From Streptomyces sp. NBC_00568 (GTDB taxonomy: Bacteria; Actinomycetota; Actinomycetes; Streptomycetales; Streptomycetaceae), in NCBI RefSeq assembly GCF_026341855.1, contig NZ_JAPENW010000001.1, forward strand, positions 2,967,001 through 3,031,000: a DNA stretch of 64,000 bases. Reading direction: 5' to 3'. The notes beneath the pieces were generated by a model that saw only the letters and a list, made by a program, of their open reading frames with translations, made no database searches and had not been told where the DNA came from. The position numbers and the translations under genes are program-made. The stretch's first letter is position 1. Every line of letters starts with the position of its first letter. Of the stretch, positions 42,711-51,404 are shown one piece after another.

Positions 42711-44270
42711 CTACAGGGTGCGCAGCAGCACCGCCGGCTGTTCCACGCAGTCCGCCACATAGCGCAGGAAACCGCCCGCCGTGCCGCCGTCGCACACCCG
42801 GTGGTCGAAGGTGAGCGAGAGCTGGACGACCTGACGCACCGCCAACTCGCCCTGGTGCACCCAGGGCTTGGGGATGATGCGGCCGACGCCGAGCATCGCC
42901 GCCTCGGGGTGGTTGATGATCGGTGTGGAGCCGTCGACGCCGAACACGCCGTAGTTGTTCAGCGTGAAGGTGCCGCCCGTGAGGTCCGCGGGCGTCAGCT
43001 TCCCGGTCCGGGCCGCCTCGGTCAGCCGGCCGAACTCCGCGCTCAGCCCCTCGGCGTCCCGCGTGTGCGCGTCCCGCACGACGGGGACGACGAGCCCCCG
43101 TTCGGTCTGGGCCGCAAAGCCCAGGTGCACCTGGTCGAGCCGGACGATCTCGCGGGCGTCCATGTCGACCGTCGAGTTGAGCTCGGGGAAGCGGGCCAGG
43201 GCGGCGGTGCAGATCCGGGCCAGCAGGGCGAGCAGGGAGATCTTCGGGCCACCGGCCGCGTTCATCGCCCTGCGGGCCTGCATGAGTTCCGTCGCGTCGG
43301 CGTCCACCCAGCAGGTCGCGTCGGGGATCTCGCGCCGGCTGCGCGAGAGCTTGTCGGCGACGGCACCGCGGACACCCCGAAGGGGGACACGGACACCCTG
43401 CGGGGTGGCGCCCCGGGAGACATCGGCCGCACCGGGCACGACCGAGGTGATGTCCGCGTACGAGGACACCGAAGCGGGCGCGCTCTCCGCGAAGGCGGCG
43501 TCGGAGCCGGGCCCGGCCGCCGGGGTGTGGTGCGGCTCCACGGCGGAGGACGATCGCAGCCGACCGGTCGCCGCCGCGCGCAGCGCGTACTCGACGTCGG
43601 CCCGCAGGATGAGTCCCTCGGGGCCGGAGCCCTCCACCTCCCGCAGATCCACGCCGTTCTGCCGGGCGAGCCGGCGCACCAGGGGCGAGATGACCGGCAC
43701 GGGACCGTCACCCCGCGTGGCGGCGACGCCGTTCCGGGCGGCCTCCGCCGGGCCCGCGGTGTCCGACGGCGCGGCGGCGACGGGCTCGGGGCGGCTCTGT
43801 TCGCGCCGGCCGGCCAGAGTGCTCGTGCCCGCGGGCGACGCGACCCCCGCCGGGGACGCAGCCCCCGCCGGTGCACCGGCCGCCCGTCGGCCACCGGCCA
43901 CGGTGCCGCCGGAGGGCCGTACCCTCCGGCGCCGCGCCGGGGGCGCTGCCGTGCCGTAACCCACCAGCACGTTCCCGGAGCCCTCGTCGTCCTTGTCGTC
44001 CGTGGCGTCATCGCCGGTGTCCGGCGCGCCCACGGCGACGGTCAGCAGCGGTGCCCCCACGGGCAGTTCGGTGCCCTCCTCGCCGAAGCGGGCGGTGACC
44101 ACGCCGCCGTAGGGACAGGGGACCTCCACCATCGCCTTGGCCGTCTCGACCTCGACGACGAGCTGGTCGACGGCGACGACATCGCCGACCTCCACCAGCC
44201 AGCGGACGATCTCCGCCTCGGTGAGTCCCTCCCCGAGGTCGGGGAGCTTGAACTCCAGAACCTGTGCCAT
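42711..44270 (-). CDS. bkdC: branched-chain 2-oxoacid dehydrogenase E2, copy 2
   Basis: A 519-residue E2. The lipoyl domain has its Lys in VETAKAMVEVPCPYGG. A 100-residue Ala/Gly/Arg-rich linker follows, then a peripheral-subunit-binding domain (VISPLVRRLARQNGVDLREVEGSGPEGLI), a second linker, and an acyltransferase domain with LSLTFDHRVCDGG (active His and Asp). It is longer than copy 1 mainly in the linkers. The ATG at 44270 overlaps the bkdB stop by one base (TGATG). Last gene of bkdABC copy 2. The 42632-42710 gap to mobA shows nothing. Confidence 0.94.
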   Translation of the reverse strand: MAQVLEFKLPDLGEGLTEAEIVRWLVEVGDVVAVDQLVVEVETAKAMVEVPCPYGGVVTARFGEEGTELPVGAPLLTVAVGAPDTGDDATDDKDDEGSGNVLVGYGTAAPPARRRRVRPSGGTVAGGRRAAGAPAGAASPAGVASPAGTSTLAGRREQSRPEPVAAAPSDTAGPAEAARNGVAATRGDGPVPVISPLVRRLARQNGVDLREVEGSGPEGLILRADVEYALRAAATGRLRSSSAVEPHHTPAAGPGSDAAFAESAPASVSSYADITSVVPGAADVSRGATPQGVRVPLRGVRGAVADKLSRSRREIPDATCWVDADATELMQARRAMNAAGGPKISLLALLARICTAALARFPELNSTVDMDAREIVRLDQVHLGFAAQTERGLVVPVVRDAHTRDAEGLSAEFGRLTEAARTGKLTPADLTGGTFTLNNYGVFGVDGSTPIINHPEAAMLGVGRIIPKPWVHQGELAVRQVVQLSLTFDHRVCDGGTAGGFLRYVADCVEQPAVLLRTL

Positions 44271-45274
44271 CAGCTGTCCGCCTCCCACTGCAGACGCCCC
44301 ACGGCGTCCAGGATCCGGTCGACACCGGGCAGGTGGTGCCGCTCCAGCATCGGCGGCGGGTACGGGATGTCGAATCCCGCGACGCGCAGCACCGGCGCCT
44401 CCAGGTGATGGAAGCAGCGCTCCATGACGCGGGCCGCGATCTCCCCGCCCGGGCCGCCGAACCCGCCCGACTCGTGCACGACGACCGCTCGTCCGGTCCG
44501 TCGCACCGACGCCGAGACCGTCTCGTCGTCGAACGGCACCAGCGAGCGCAGATCGACGACTTCGAGGTCCCAGCCCTCGGCCCGCGCCGCCTCGGCGGCT
44601 TCGAGGCAGACGGGTACGGACGGCCCGTACGTGATGAGCGTGGCGCTCCGGCCCGGGCGCCGCACCACCGCGCGGCCTATCGGCTCAACGGCCGGCGGCT
44701 CGTCCGGGTTCCAGGAATCCTTCGACCAGTACAGCCGCTTGGGTTCCAGGAAGACGACCGGGTCGTCCGAGGCGATGGCCTCGCGCAGCAGTCCGTAGGC
44801 GTCGGAGACGGTCGCGGGCATGACGACATGGAGACCCGGGGTCGCCATGTAGTAGGCCTCGGAGGAGTCGCTGTGGTGCTCGACGCCGCCGATGCCGCCG
44901 CCGTAGGGGACGCGGATCGTGATGGGCAGCGGCATGGCGCCCCGCGTGCGGTTGCGCATCTTCGCCACGTGCGAGATCAACTGCTCGAACGCCGGGTAGG
45001 CGAACGCGTCGAACTGCATCTCCACGACCGGCCGCAGGCCGTACATGGCCATGCCGACCGCCGCGCCGAGAATGCCCGCCTCGGCGAGCGGGGTGTCCGT
45101 GCAGCGGTCCTCGCCGAACTCCTTGGCGAGCCCGTCGGTGACCCGGAAGACGCCGCCGAGGGTGCCGACGTCCTCGCCCATGACATGGACGGCCGGGTCG
45201 GCGGCCATGGCGTCGCGCAGGGCGCGACCGAGCGCCTGCGCCATGGTGGCCGGTTTGAGGGCAACGGTCGTCAT
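44270..45274 (-). CDS. bkdB: 2-oxoacid dehydrogenase E1 beta subunit, copy 2
   Basis: A 334-residue E1 beta with the blocks MGEDVGTLGGVFRVTDGL, DRCTDTPLAEAGILGAAVG, IRVPYGGGIGGVEHHSDSSE and a C-terminal transketolase domain (EVVDLRSLVPFDDETV; VVHESGGFGGPGGEIAA). It is paralogous to the copy at 29011-29991. The ATG at 45274 overlaps the stop of bkdA by 4 bp (ATGA), so the three genes are translationally coupled. Confidence 0.95.
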   Translation of the reverse strand: MTTVALKPATMAQALGRALRDAMAADPAVHVMGEDVGTLGGVFRVTDGLAKEFGEDRCTDTPLAEAGILGAAVGMAMYGLRPVVEMQFDAFAYPAFEQLISHVAKMRNRTRGAMPLPITIRVPYGGGIGGVEHHSDSSEAYYMATPGLHVVMPATVSDAYGLLREAIASDDPVVFLEPKRLYWSKDSWNPDEPPAVEPIGRAVVRRPGRSATLITYGPSVPVCLEAAEAARAEGWDLEVVDLRSLVPFDDETVSASVRRTGRAVVVHESGGFGGPGGEIAARVMERCFHHLEAPVLRVAGFDIPYPPPMLERHHLPGVDRILDAVGRLQWEADS

Positions 45275-46440
45275 CGCCCGGCTCCTTCCGGGCCGTGCGG
45301 GCCCGCTCCGTGCGAGCCGTCCGCCTCGGCGTCCAGCTCCGCTCTCAGCTGGCTCTCCTGCTCAAGCAGTTGAGTAGTGGGTTGGGCATACACATGGGCG
45401 AACAGATCCATGGGGTCGAGCACCGGGTCCATGTTCATGCGCTCGCGCAGGTCCGCGGCCATCGTCTCGGCGTCGTCGCGCACCGCCTGCAGGGTGGCCT
45501 CGTCGAGCAGACCGCGCTCGGTCAGCTCGCGCTCCACAAGCACGATGGGGTCGTGCGCGCGCCAGGTCTCGACCTCGGAGTCACCGCGGTAGCGGGTGGC
45601 GTCGTCGGCGTTGGTGTGGGCGTCGATGCGGTACGTCACGGCCTCGACGAGGGTGGGACCGCCGCCCGCGCGCGCGTGGGCGATGGCCTCGCTCAGGACC
45701 TGGTGCACGGCCGCCGCGTCGTTGCCGTCGACCAGGCGGCCCGGCATCCCGTAACCGACGGCCTTGTGGGCCAGCGACGGGGCGGCGGTCTGCTTGGCGA
45801 GCGGGACGGAGATGGCGAATCCGTTGTTCTGCACGAGGAAGACGACGGGCGCCTGCCACACGGCGGCGAAGTTCAGCGCTTCGTGGAAGTCGCCCTCGCT
45901 GGTGCCACCGTCGCCGACCAGGGCGAGCGCGACCACGTCGTCGCCCTTGAGGCGGGCGGCGTGCGCGAGACCCACGGCGTGCGGGAGCTGGGTCGCGAGG
46001 GGGGTGCACAGGGGTGCGATGCGGTGCTCGTGCGGGTCGTAGCCGGTGTGCCAGTCGCCGCGCAGAAGAGTGAGGGCCTGGACGGGGTCCAGGCCGCGGG
46101 CGACGGCGGCGAGGGTGTCGCGGTAGCTGGGGAACAGCCAGTCGCGCTCCTCCAGCACGAGCGCCGCGGCGACCTCACAGGCCTCCTGTCCGGTGCTGGA
46201 CGGGTACACGGCGAGACGGCCCTGCTTGGTGAGGGCGGTGGCCTGAACGTTGTAGCGGCGGCCTCGCACCAGCTCCGCGTGCAGACGGCGCAGCAGGGCC
46301 GGGTCGACCTGCGCGGCCGCCTCGGTGCCGAGGACGCGGTGGGGCAGCGCGTCGGGCAGCAGCGGCGCAGGGTCGGTGCGGGGCTGCCAGGCGGGCGGCG
46401 GCGTGGGCCGGTAGGCCCCTCGCTGCTCCATGACCGTCAT
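45271..46440 (-). CDS. bkdA: 2-oxoacid dehydrogenase E1 alpha subunit, copy 2
   Basis: A 389-residue E1 alpha. The ThDP motif is LVGDGGTSEGDFHEALNFA...VQNNGFAIS, and the specificity region is YRIDAHTNADDATRYRGD. The ATG at 46440 is preceded by GAGGAGGTGCCGTC; the longer frame to 46497 is rejected. It lacks the Lys/Ala-rich N-terminal extension of copy 1. The operon diverges from an Lrp-type regulator gene. A PaaR-like palindrome at 46500-46513 lies 60 bp upstream of the start. Confidence 0.95.
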   Translation of the reverse strand: MTVMEQRGAYRPTPPPAWQPRTDPAPLLPDALPHRVLGTEAAAQVDPALLRRLHAELVRGRRYNVQATALTKQGRLAVYPSSTGQEACEVAAALVLEERDWLFPSYRDTLAAVARGLDPVQALTLLRGDWHTGYDPHEHRIAPLCTPLATQLPHAVGLAHAARLKGDDVVALALVGDGGTSEGDFHEALNFAAVWQAPVVFLVQNNGFAISVPLAKQTAAPSLAHKAVGYGMPGRLVDGNDAAAVHQVLSEAIAHARAGGGPTLVEAVTYRIDAHTNADDATRYRGDSEVETWRAHDPIVLVERELTERGLLDEATLQAVRDDAETMAADLRERMNMDPVLDPMDLFAHVYAQPTTQLLEQESQLRAELDAEADGSHGAGPHGPEGAGR

Positions 46441-46499
46441 GACGGCACCTCCTCGTGGGAGCGGCTTCGGACGCGGCACGGGTGTGACGTGTCCCACCT

Positions 46500-46513
46500 A
46501 CCGATTGTTCGGT
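46500..46513. promoter_or_regulatory. PaaR-box-like palindrome upstream of bkdA copy 2
   Basis: ACCGATTGTTCGGT: it differs by one base from the ACCGNNCGNNCGGT pattern found twice in the paa locus (49578-49591 and 54643-54656). It is located 60 bp before bkdA and 102 bp before the divergent Lrp-type gene, where a repressor site is expected. Confidence 0.55.
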
Positions 46514-46614
46514 CGTCGGCACATTTTGGCTACAGGCACCGCCAGGCTGTGGACAAACGGTTCTGCAGAGCCTGAGATGGACGCAGTACGTCCATGGTAG
46601 GGAGGCGGGGGGAC

Positions 46615-47115
46615 ATGGCACCTGAACAAATGGCCGAGCCGCCGGAGGCCGGCCCCGTCGCGCCGCCCGCCCGTCCGCTCGACGCGATCGACCAGGACAT
46701 CCTGCATATGCTCCAGGCGGACGGCCGCGCGTCCATCCGCTCCGTGGCCGAACGGGTCCATGTCTCACGGGCCAACGCGTACGCGCGGATCAACCGCCTC
46801 ATCGAGGACGGCGTGATCCGCGGCTTCGGGGCCCGCGTCGACCACGAGCGCGCCGGTCAGGGCACGTCGGCGTACATCACCCTCAAGATCGTGCAGAACT
46901 CCTGGCGCACGGTGCGGGAGCAGCTGAGGGTGCTCCCCGGGGCCTCGCACATCGCTCTGGTGGGCGGCGACTTCGACGTACTTCTCCTGGTGCACACGCC
47001 GGACAACCGGGCGCTGCGCGAGCTGGTACTCACCCGCCTCCAGTCCATCCCTGAGGTGCTCAGCAGCCGGACGCTGCTGGTCTTCGAGGAAGAGGACCTG
47101 GAGCCGGAGGGCTGA
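46615..47115 (+). CDS. bkdR: Lrp/AsnC-family regulator, probable BkdR
   Basis: A 166-residue regulator. An N-terminal HTH (LDAIDQDILHMLQADGRASI, SVAERVHVSRANAYARINRLIEDGVI) is followed by a RAM/AsnC ligand domain (ASHIALVGGDFDVLLLVHTPDNRALRELVL). Lrp-type BkdR proteins sense branched-chain amino acids and control adjacent bkd operons in several bacteria; the divergent position 175 bp from bkdA supports that role here. I chose the ATG at 46615, which has GGAGGCGGGGGG upstream, over 46594. A long 16-bp tandem-repeat array follows its stop. Confidence 0.88.
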   Translation: MAPEQMAEPPEAGPVAPPARPLDAIDQDILHMLQADGRASIRSVAERVHVSRANAYARINRLIEDGVIRGFGARVDHERAGQGTSAYITLKIVQNSWRTVREQLRVLPGASHIALVGGDFDVLLLVHTPDNRALRELVLTRLQSIPEVLSSRTLLVFEEEDLEPEG

Positions 47116-47144
47116 GGCCGCCGGACTTGCGCGGGGCGGCACGA

Positions 47145-47415
47145 CTCCTGCCGGAGCCCGGACCTGCCGAAGCCTGGACCTACCGAAGCCCGGACCCGCC
47201 GGAGCCTGGACCTGCCGGAGCCCGGACCTGCCGAAGCCTGGACCTACCGAAGCCCGGACCCGCCGGAGCCCGGACCTGCCAGAGCCCGGACCCGCCGGGG
47301 CCCGGACCTGCTGGGCTCGGGCTCCCGGCACCCTCACGAATCCGCCGGTGCCCGAAGCTCAGGCTCCCGGCACCTTCACGACTCCGCCGGAGCCTTGACC
47401 TGCCGGGCTCCTGCC
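47145..47415. repeat. 16-bp minisatellite and degenerate flank
   Basis: 47161-47304 consists of nine consecutive 16-bp units of consensus GACCTGCCGGAGCCCG (variants at positions 5, 6, 10 and 15). Units 1-3 recur as units 5-7, giving an internal 64-bp super-repeat. A truncated unit precedes (47145-47160), and looser ~50-bp repeats containing CTCCCGGCACC and CACGACTCCGCCGG follow to about 47415. The array fills the gap 47116-47419 between bkdR and paaR. The period is not a multiple of three, so it is not coding. Confidence 0.92.
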
Positions 47416-47419
47416 ACCC

Positions 47420-48010
47420 TCACGACTCCTGCCGGAGCCCTCCGAAGACCAGCACCACCACGGCGTCGGCCACTTCCCGCGCGCCCATGCCGCGCGCGTC
47501 GGGCCGGTACCACTCGACGAGCGAGTTGATCATCCCGAAGACCAGCCGGGTGGCGAGCCGGACCTCCACATCGCCGCGTACGTCCCCGTCGGCGGCCGCG
47601 GCCTTCAGGAGCTCGGCGACCCGGTGGTCGAAGTCGCGGCGCCGCTCCAGCGCCCACCGCTCGGTGCCCGTGTTGCCGCGGACCCGCAGCAGCAGCGTCA
47701 CGTAGGGCAGCTCGGAGGTGAGCACCTCGACCATGCGCCGTACGACGTACTCCAGGCGCTCCACGGCACGCCCCACGCACGCGTGCTCCTCGTCGAGGAT
47801 CCCGAAGAGGCCGTCCAGCGCCCGGCTCACCGCGCGCCGCAGCAGCTCCTCCTTGCCCGCCACGTGGTGGTAGATCGACGACTTGGAGATGCCGGCCGCC
47901 TTGGAGAGGTGCTCCATGGAGGTGCCGTCGTACCCGCGTTCGTTGAAGACCTGGACGGCGACCGAGAGCAGTGTCTCGGGGGTGTACGTGTCCCGCTTGG
48001 CGGTGGTCAC
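47420..48010 (-). CDS. paaR: TetR-family regulator, probable PaaR
   Basis: A 196-residue TetR regulator. The HTH is LLSVAVQVFNERGYDGTSMEHLSKAAGISKSSIYHHVAGKEELLRRAV near residues 15-62; the remainder is the helical ligand domain. The GTG at 48010 has GGGAGGG upstream and overlaps the stop of the paaH-like gene by 4 bp. It is therefore cotranscribed with phenylacetate catabolism and likely senses phenylacetyl-CoA, as PaaR does in other actinobacteria. The palindromes ACCGNNCGNNCGGT in this locus are its expected operators. The assignment as PaaR is by context and motif. Confidence 0.87.
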   Translation of the reverse strand: MTTAKRDTYTPETLLSVAVQVFNERGYDGTSMEHLSKAAGISKSSIYHHVAGKEELLRRAVSRALDGLFGILDEEHACVGRAVERLEYVVRRMVEVLTSELPYVTLLLRVRGNTGTERWALERRRDFDHRVAELLKAAAADGDVRGDVEVRLATRLVFGMINSLVEWYRPDARGMGAREVADAVVVLVFGGLRQES

Positions 48011-49521
48011 GAAGTGCCCTCCCGCTTCTGGTCGGCGTAGGCGTGGCGGTAGAGCGCCAGCGACGGCGCGTAGCGCCCGGAGGGGTCGCGTACGTGCAGT
48101 TCGTCCAGGACGTCGTACGACCAGTTCGTGCCGAGCCTGCGGCTCCACTCGAAGGGGCCCAGGGGGTAGTTGACGCCGAGGCGCATCGCGGTGTCGATGT
48201 CCTCCTCGGTGGCCACGCCCTTGGCGACGGCGTCGTACGCGAGATCGACGATCCGGGCCACCGTGCGGGCGACGATCATGCCGGGGCAGTCGCCGATGAC
48301 GCTGACGTCCTTGCCGAGCGCCTGGAAGAGGCCGATGGCCTCGGAGAGCGTCTCGGGAGCGGTGTCCTGGGACGCCGACAGGGCGATCCGGGTGGCCTTG
48401 CGGTAGTCGAGCGCGAGGTCGAAGTAGACGACGTCGCGGAACTCGACCGAGGTCTGGCCGTCGGCGAGGACCAGCTGGCCGCCGCTGGGCAGGACCAGGC
48501 GGGTGCCGTGGTCCTCCTCGTCCTCGCGGACCTGGATGCCCGCCTCGCGGATCAGGTCGAGGAGCTCGGCGGCGGGGCCCAGGTCGCCCTCCACGACCAC
48601 GTACGCCGGTGCCTGCGCCTTCTCCGCGGTGTGCGGCTCGGCCCGCTCGGCATCGTCCCCGTGGTCGTACCAGCCGTGTCCCGTCTTGCGGCCGAGCCGG
48701 CCCGACTCGACGAGCCGGCGCTGGGCGAGCGAGGGCGTGAAGCGCACGTCCTGGAAGAAGGCCTGCCACACGGAGTGCGTGACGGATTCGTTGACGTCCT
48801 GGCCGATCAGGTCGGTGAGCTCGAAGGCGCCCATCCGGAAGCCGCCGGACTCGCGCAGGACCGCGTCGATGGTGGCGGGGTCGGCGGCCTGGGAGTCGTG
48901 GACCGCGAAGGCCTCGGCGTAGAAGGGCCGCGCGATGCGGTTGACGATGAAACCGGGGGTGTCCGCGCAGGCGACGGGAGTCTTGCCCCAGGCGCGGGCC
49001 GTCTCGTACGCGCGCGTGGCCGACGTGACGTCGGTCGCGAACCCGGAGACGACCTCCACGAGGGGCAGCAGCGGCGCCGGGTTGAAGAAGTGCAGTCCGA
49101 CGAGACGCCCCGGGTTGCGCAGAGCGCCGCCGATGGCAGTGACGGACAGCGAGGAGGTGTTGGTGGCGAGCAGGCAGTCGTCCCCGACGATGTCCTCGAG
49201 GGCGCTGAACAGCTGCTGTTTAGCGTCGAGTTGTTCGAGCACCGCCTCGACGACGAGGACGCAGTCGGCGAGGTCGGTGAGGCTCGCGGCCGGGTGGAGC
49301 CGGGCGCGTGCGGCGTCCCGGTCGGCGCCGGTGAGCCGGTCCTTCGCGACGAGCCGGTCGAGACGGGCGCCGATCGCCTCGGCCGCCGCGTCGGCACGCC
49401 CGGGCGCCGCGTCATAGAGCCGCACGGGGTGGCCGGCCACCAGCGCGACCTGGGCGATGCCCTGGCCCATGGTGCCGGTACCGACGACTGCCACGGGGCT
49501 GCTGAGGTCGAGTGCTGTCAT
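48007..49521 (-). CDS. paaH: 3-hydroxyacyl-CoA dehydrogenase (PaaH/FadB-like)
   Basis: A 504-residue NAD-dependent dehydrogenase. The N-terminal Rossmann motif is VAVVGTGTMGQGIAQVALVAG, the catalytic block is HFFNPAPLLPLVEVV with NTSSLSVTAI, and there are two C-terminal 3HCDH domains, including a second one (ending NYPLGPFEWSRRLG). Without an attached hydratase domain it fits PaaH/PaaC, which oxidises 3-hydroxyadipyl-CoA in phenylacetate breakdown. The ATG at 49521 faces the divergent paaN gene across a shared operator. It is first in an operon with paaR. Confidence 0.93.
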   Translation of the reverse strand: MTALDLSSPVAVVGTGTMGQGIAQVALVAGHPVRLYDAAPGRADAAAEAIGARLDRLVAKDRLTGADRDAARARLHPAASLTDLADCVLVVEAVLEQLDAKQQLFSALEDIVGDDCLLATNTSSLSVTAIGGALRNPGRLVGLHFFNPAPLLPLVEVVSGFATDVTSATRAYETARAWGKTPVACADTPGFIVNRIARPFYAEAFAVHDSQAADPATIDAVLRESGGFRMGAFELTDLIGQDVNESVTHSVWQAFFQDVRFTPSLAQRRLVESGRLGRKTGHGWYDHGDDAERAEPHTAEKAQAPAYVVVEGDLGPAAELLDLIREAGIQVREDEEDHGTRLVLPSGGQLVLADGQTSVEFRDVVYFDLALDYRKATRIALSASQDTAPETLSEAIGLFQALGKDVSVIGDCPGMIVARTVARIVDLAYDAVAKGVATEEDIDTAMRLGVNYPLGPFEWSRRLGTNWSYDVLDELHVRDPSGRYAPSLALYRHAYADQKREGTS

Positions 49522-49577
49522 GTGCGCGATCCTCCCGCACGCCGATTTCCACAGATGCGGCGGCTCCCCTTGTCCCG

Positions 49578-49591
49578 ACCGATCGTTCGGT
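49578..49591. promoter_or_regulatory. PaaR-box-like operator in the paaH/paaN divergent promoter
   Basis: ACCGATCGTTCGGT, a palindrome of form ACCGNNCGNNCGGT, 57 bp upstream of paaH and 79 bp upstream of paaN. The flanks (CCCG left, TACT right) partly extend the symmetry. It resembles the PaaR box I recall from corynebacteria. Confidence 0.7.
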
Positions 49592-49669
49592 TACTCTAAC
49601 TCTGACTGTCCCTTCCTGCCCAGCTCGCGAGCCCGACGAAGAGCTCTTGAGACGAGGAGTTGGTCCTTG

Positions 49670-51382
49670 ATGGCCGCCGAACTCACCGCCCACCAGCTGA
49701 TCGCCCAGCACCGGCCCACCCTCGATCAGGCGCTGGAAGCGATCCGCACACGCGCGTACTGGTCCCCGCACCCCGAACATCCCAAGGCGTACGGCGAGCA
49801 CGGCAGCCTGGGCATGGCCGAGGGCAAGGCCGCCTTCGACGCCCTCCTGGGCACCCGCCTCGACCTGGGCCAGCCCGGCACGGACGACTGGGTCGGCGGC
49901 GAGGTGTCGCCGTACGGCATCGAGCTGGGCGTCACGTACCCGCACGCGGACATCGACGCCCTGCTGCCCGCCATGCGCGCGGGGATGCGCGCCTGGCGCG
50001 ACGCGGGCGCGGAGGTCCGCGCCGTGGTCTGTCTGGAGATCCTCAAGCGGATCAGCGACCGCACCCACGAGTTCGCGCACGCGGTCATGCACACCAGCGG
50101 CCAGGCCTTCATGATGGCGTTCCAGGCGGGCGGCCCGCACGCGCAGGACCGCGGCCTGGAGGCGGTGGCGTACGCGTACGTGGAGCAGGTCCGCACCCCC
50201 GACACCGCGGAGTGGACCAAGCCCCAGGGCAAGCGCGACCCGCTCGCGCTCACCAAGCAGTTCACGCCCGTCCCGCGCGGCATCGCGCTGATGATCGGCT
50301 GCAACACCTTCCCGACGTGGAACGGCTATCCGGGCCTGTTCGCCTCCCTCGCCACCGGCAACGCGGTCCTGGTGAAGCCCCACCCGCGCGCGGTGCTGCC
50401 GCTCGCGCTCACCGTGCAGGTCGCGCGCGAGGTGCTCACCGAGGCCGGCTTCGACCCGAACCTCGTGGCACTGGCCGCCGAGCGTCCCGGCGAGGGCATC
50501 GCCAAGACGCTGGCCACCCGCCCCGAGATCCGGATCATCGACTACACCGGCTCCACGGCCTTCGGCGACTGGCTGGAGACCAACGCCCGCCAGGCGCAGG
50601 TCTACACGGAGAAGGCCGGCGTCAACACGGTGATCGTGGAGTCGACCGGCGACTACAAGGGGATGCTGTCCAACCTGGCGTTCTCCCTGTCGCTCTACAG
50701 CGGCCAGATGTGCACCACCCCGCAGAACCTGCTGATCCCCCGCGACGGCATCGGCACGGACGAGGGCCACAAGTCCTACGACGAGGTGGTCGCCGATCTC
50801 GCGAAGTCGGTCGGCGGACTCCTCGGAGACGACGCCCGCGCGAACGGACTGCTCGGCGCCATCGTGAACCCGGACGTGAAGGCCCGCCTGGAGGCGGCCG
50901 CCGGACTCGGCGAAGTCGCCCTGCCCTCACGGCAGATCGACAACCCCGAGTTCCCGGGCGCCGTCGTGCGCTCCCCGGTGATCGTGAAGCTCGACGGCGC
51001 CCGCAAGTACTGGGAGAACGCCGAGAACGCCGAAGAGGCCGCCTACATGAGCGAGTGCTTCGGGCCGGTCTCCTTCGCCGTCGCGGTCGACTCGGCGGAG
51101 GACGCCGTGGAGCTGCTGCGGCGCACGATCAGGGACAAGGGCGCGATGACCGTCGGCGCGTACACCACCGACGAGGCGGTCGAGGGCGACATCCAGGAAG
51201 CCTGCCTGGAGGAGTGCGCGCAGCTCTCCCTGAACCTCACGGGCGGGGTCTACGTCAACCAGACGGCCGCGTTCTCGGACTTCCACGGCTCCGGCGGCAA
51301 CGGAGCCGCCAACGCGGCGCTGTGCGACGGAGCCTTCGTGGCGAACCGCTTCCGGGTGGTCGAGGTGCGCCGCGAGGCGTGA
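49670..51382 (+). CDS. paaN: PaaN aldehyde dehydrogenase-type phenylacetate degradation protein
   Basis: A 570-residue aldehyde dehydrogenase superfamily protein. Cofactor and active-site regions include PVPRGIALMIGCNTFPTWNG, KPHPRAVLPLALTVQV, DYTGSTAFGDWLE, and the catalytic Cys in LYSGQMCTTPQNLLIPRDG. The N-terminus is extended relative to standard ALDHs, as typical for PaaN, and there is no fused hydratase domain. It likely oxidises the ring-opened semialdehyde CoA intermediate. ATG at 49670 with GAGGAG upstream. A hairpin at 51388-51404 follows. Confidence 0.92.
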   Translation: MAAELTAHQLIAQHRPTLDQALEAIRTRAYWSPHPEHPKAYGEHGSLGMAEGKAAFDALLGTRLDLGQPGTDDWVGGEVSPYGIELGVTYPHADIDALLPAMRAGMRAWRDAGAEVRAVVCLEILKRISDRTHEFAHAVMHTSGQAFMMAFQAGGPHAQDRGLEAVAYAYVEQVRTPDTAEWTKPQGKRDPLALTKQFTPVPRGIALMIGCNTFPTWNGYPGLFASLATGNAVLVKPHPRAVLPLALTVQVAREVLTEAGFDPNLVALAAERPGEGIAKTLATRPEIRIIDYTGSTAFGDWLETNARQAQVYTEKAGVNTVIVESTGDYKGMLSNLAFSLSLYSGQMCTTPQNLLIPRDGIGTDEGHKSYDEVVADLAKSVGGLLGDDARANGLLGAIVNPDVKARLEAAAGLGEVALPSRQIDNPEFPGAVVRSPVIVKLDGARKYWENAENAEEAAYMSECFGPVSFAVAVDSAEDAVELLRRTIRDKGAMTVGAYTTDEAVEGDIQEACLEECAQLSLNLTGGVYVNQTAAFSDFHGSGGNGAANAALCDGAFVANRFRVVEVRREA

Positions 51383-51387
51383 GCCCT

Positions 51388-51404
51388 GACGCCCGTCGGG
51401 CGTC
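51388..51404. terminator. short bidirectional hairpin between paaN and the TrmH gene
   Basis: GACGCCC (51388-51394) pairs with GGGCGTC (51398-51404) around GTC. It starts 5 bp after the paaN stop and touches the convergent TrmH-like stop codon (51404-51406). Confidence 0.6.

Noticed and set aside
47161..47304. CRISPR-like array
   Set aside because: Units are directly abutted 16-mers without unique spacers, so it is a minisatellite.
47127..47705. 192-aa plus-strand frame through the 16-bp array
   Set aside because: The repeat period breaks any reading frame logic, the composition is low complexity, and the 3' half is antisense to paaR.
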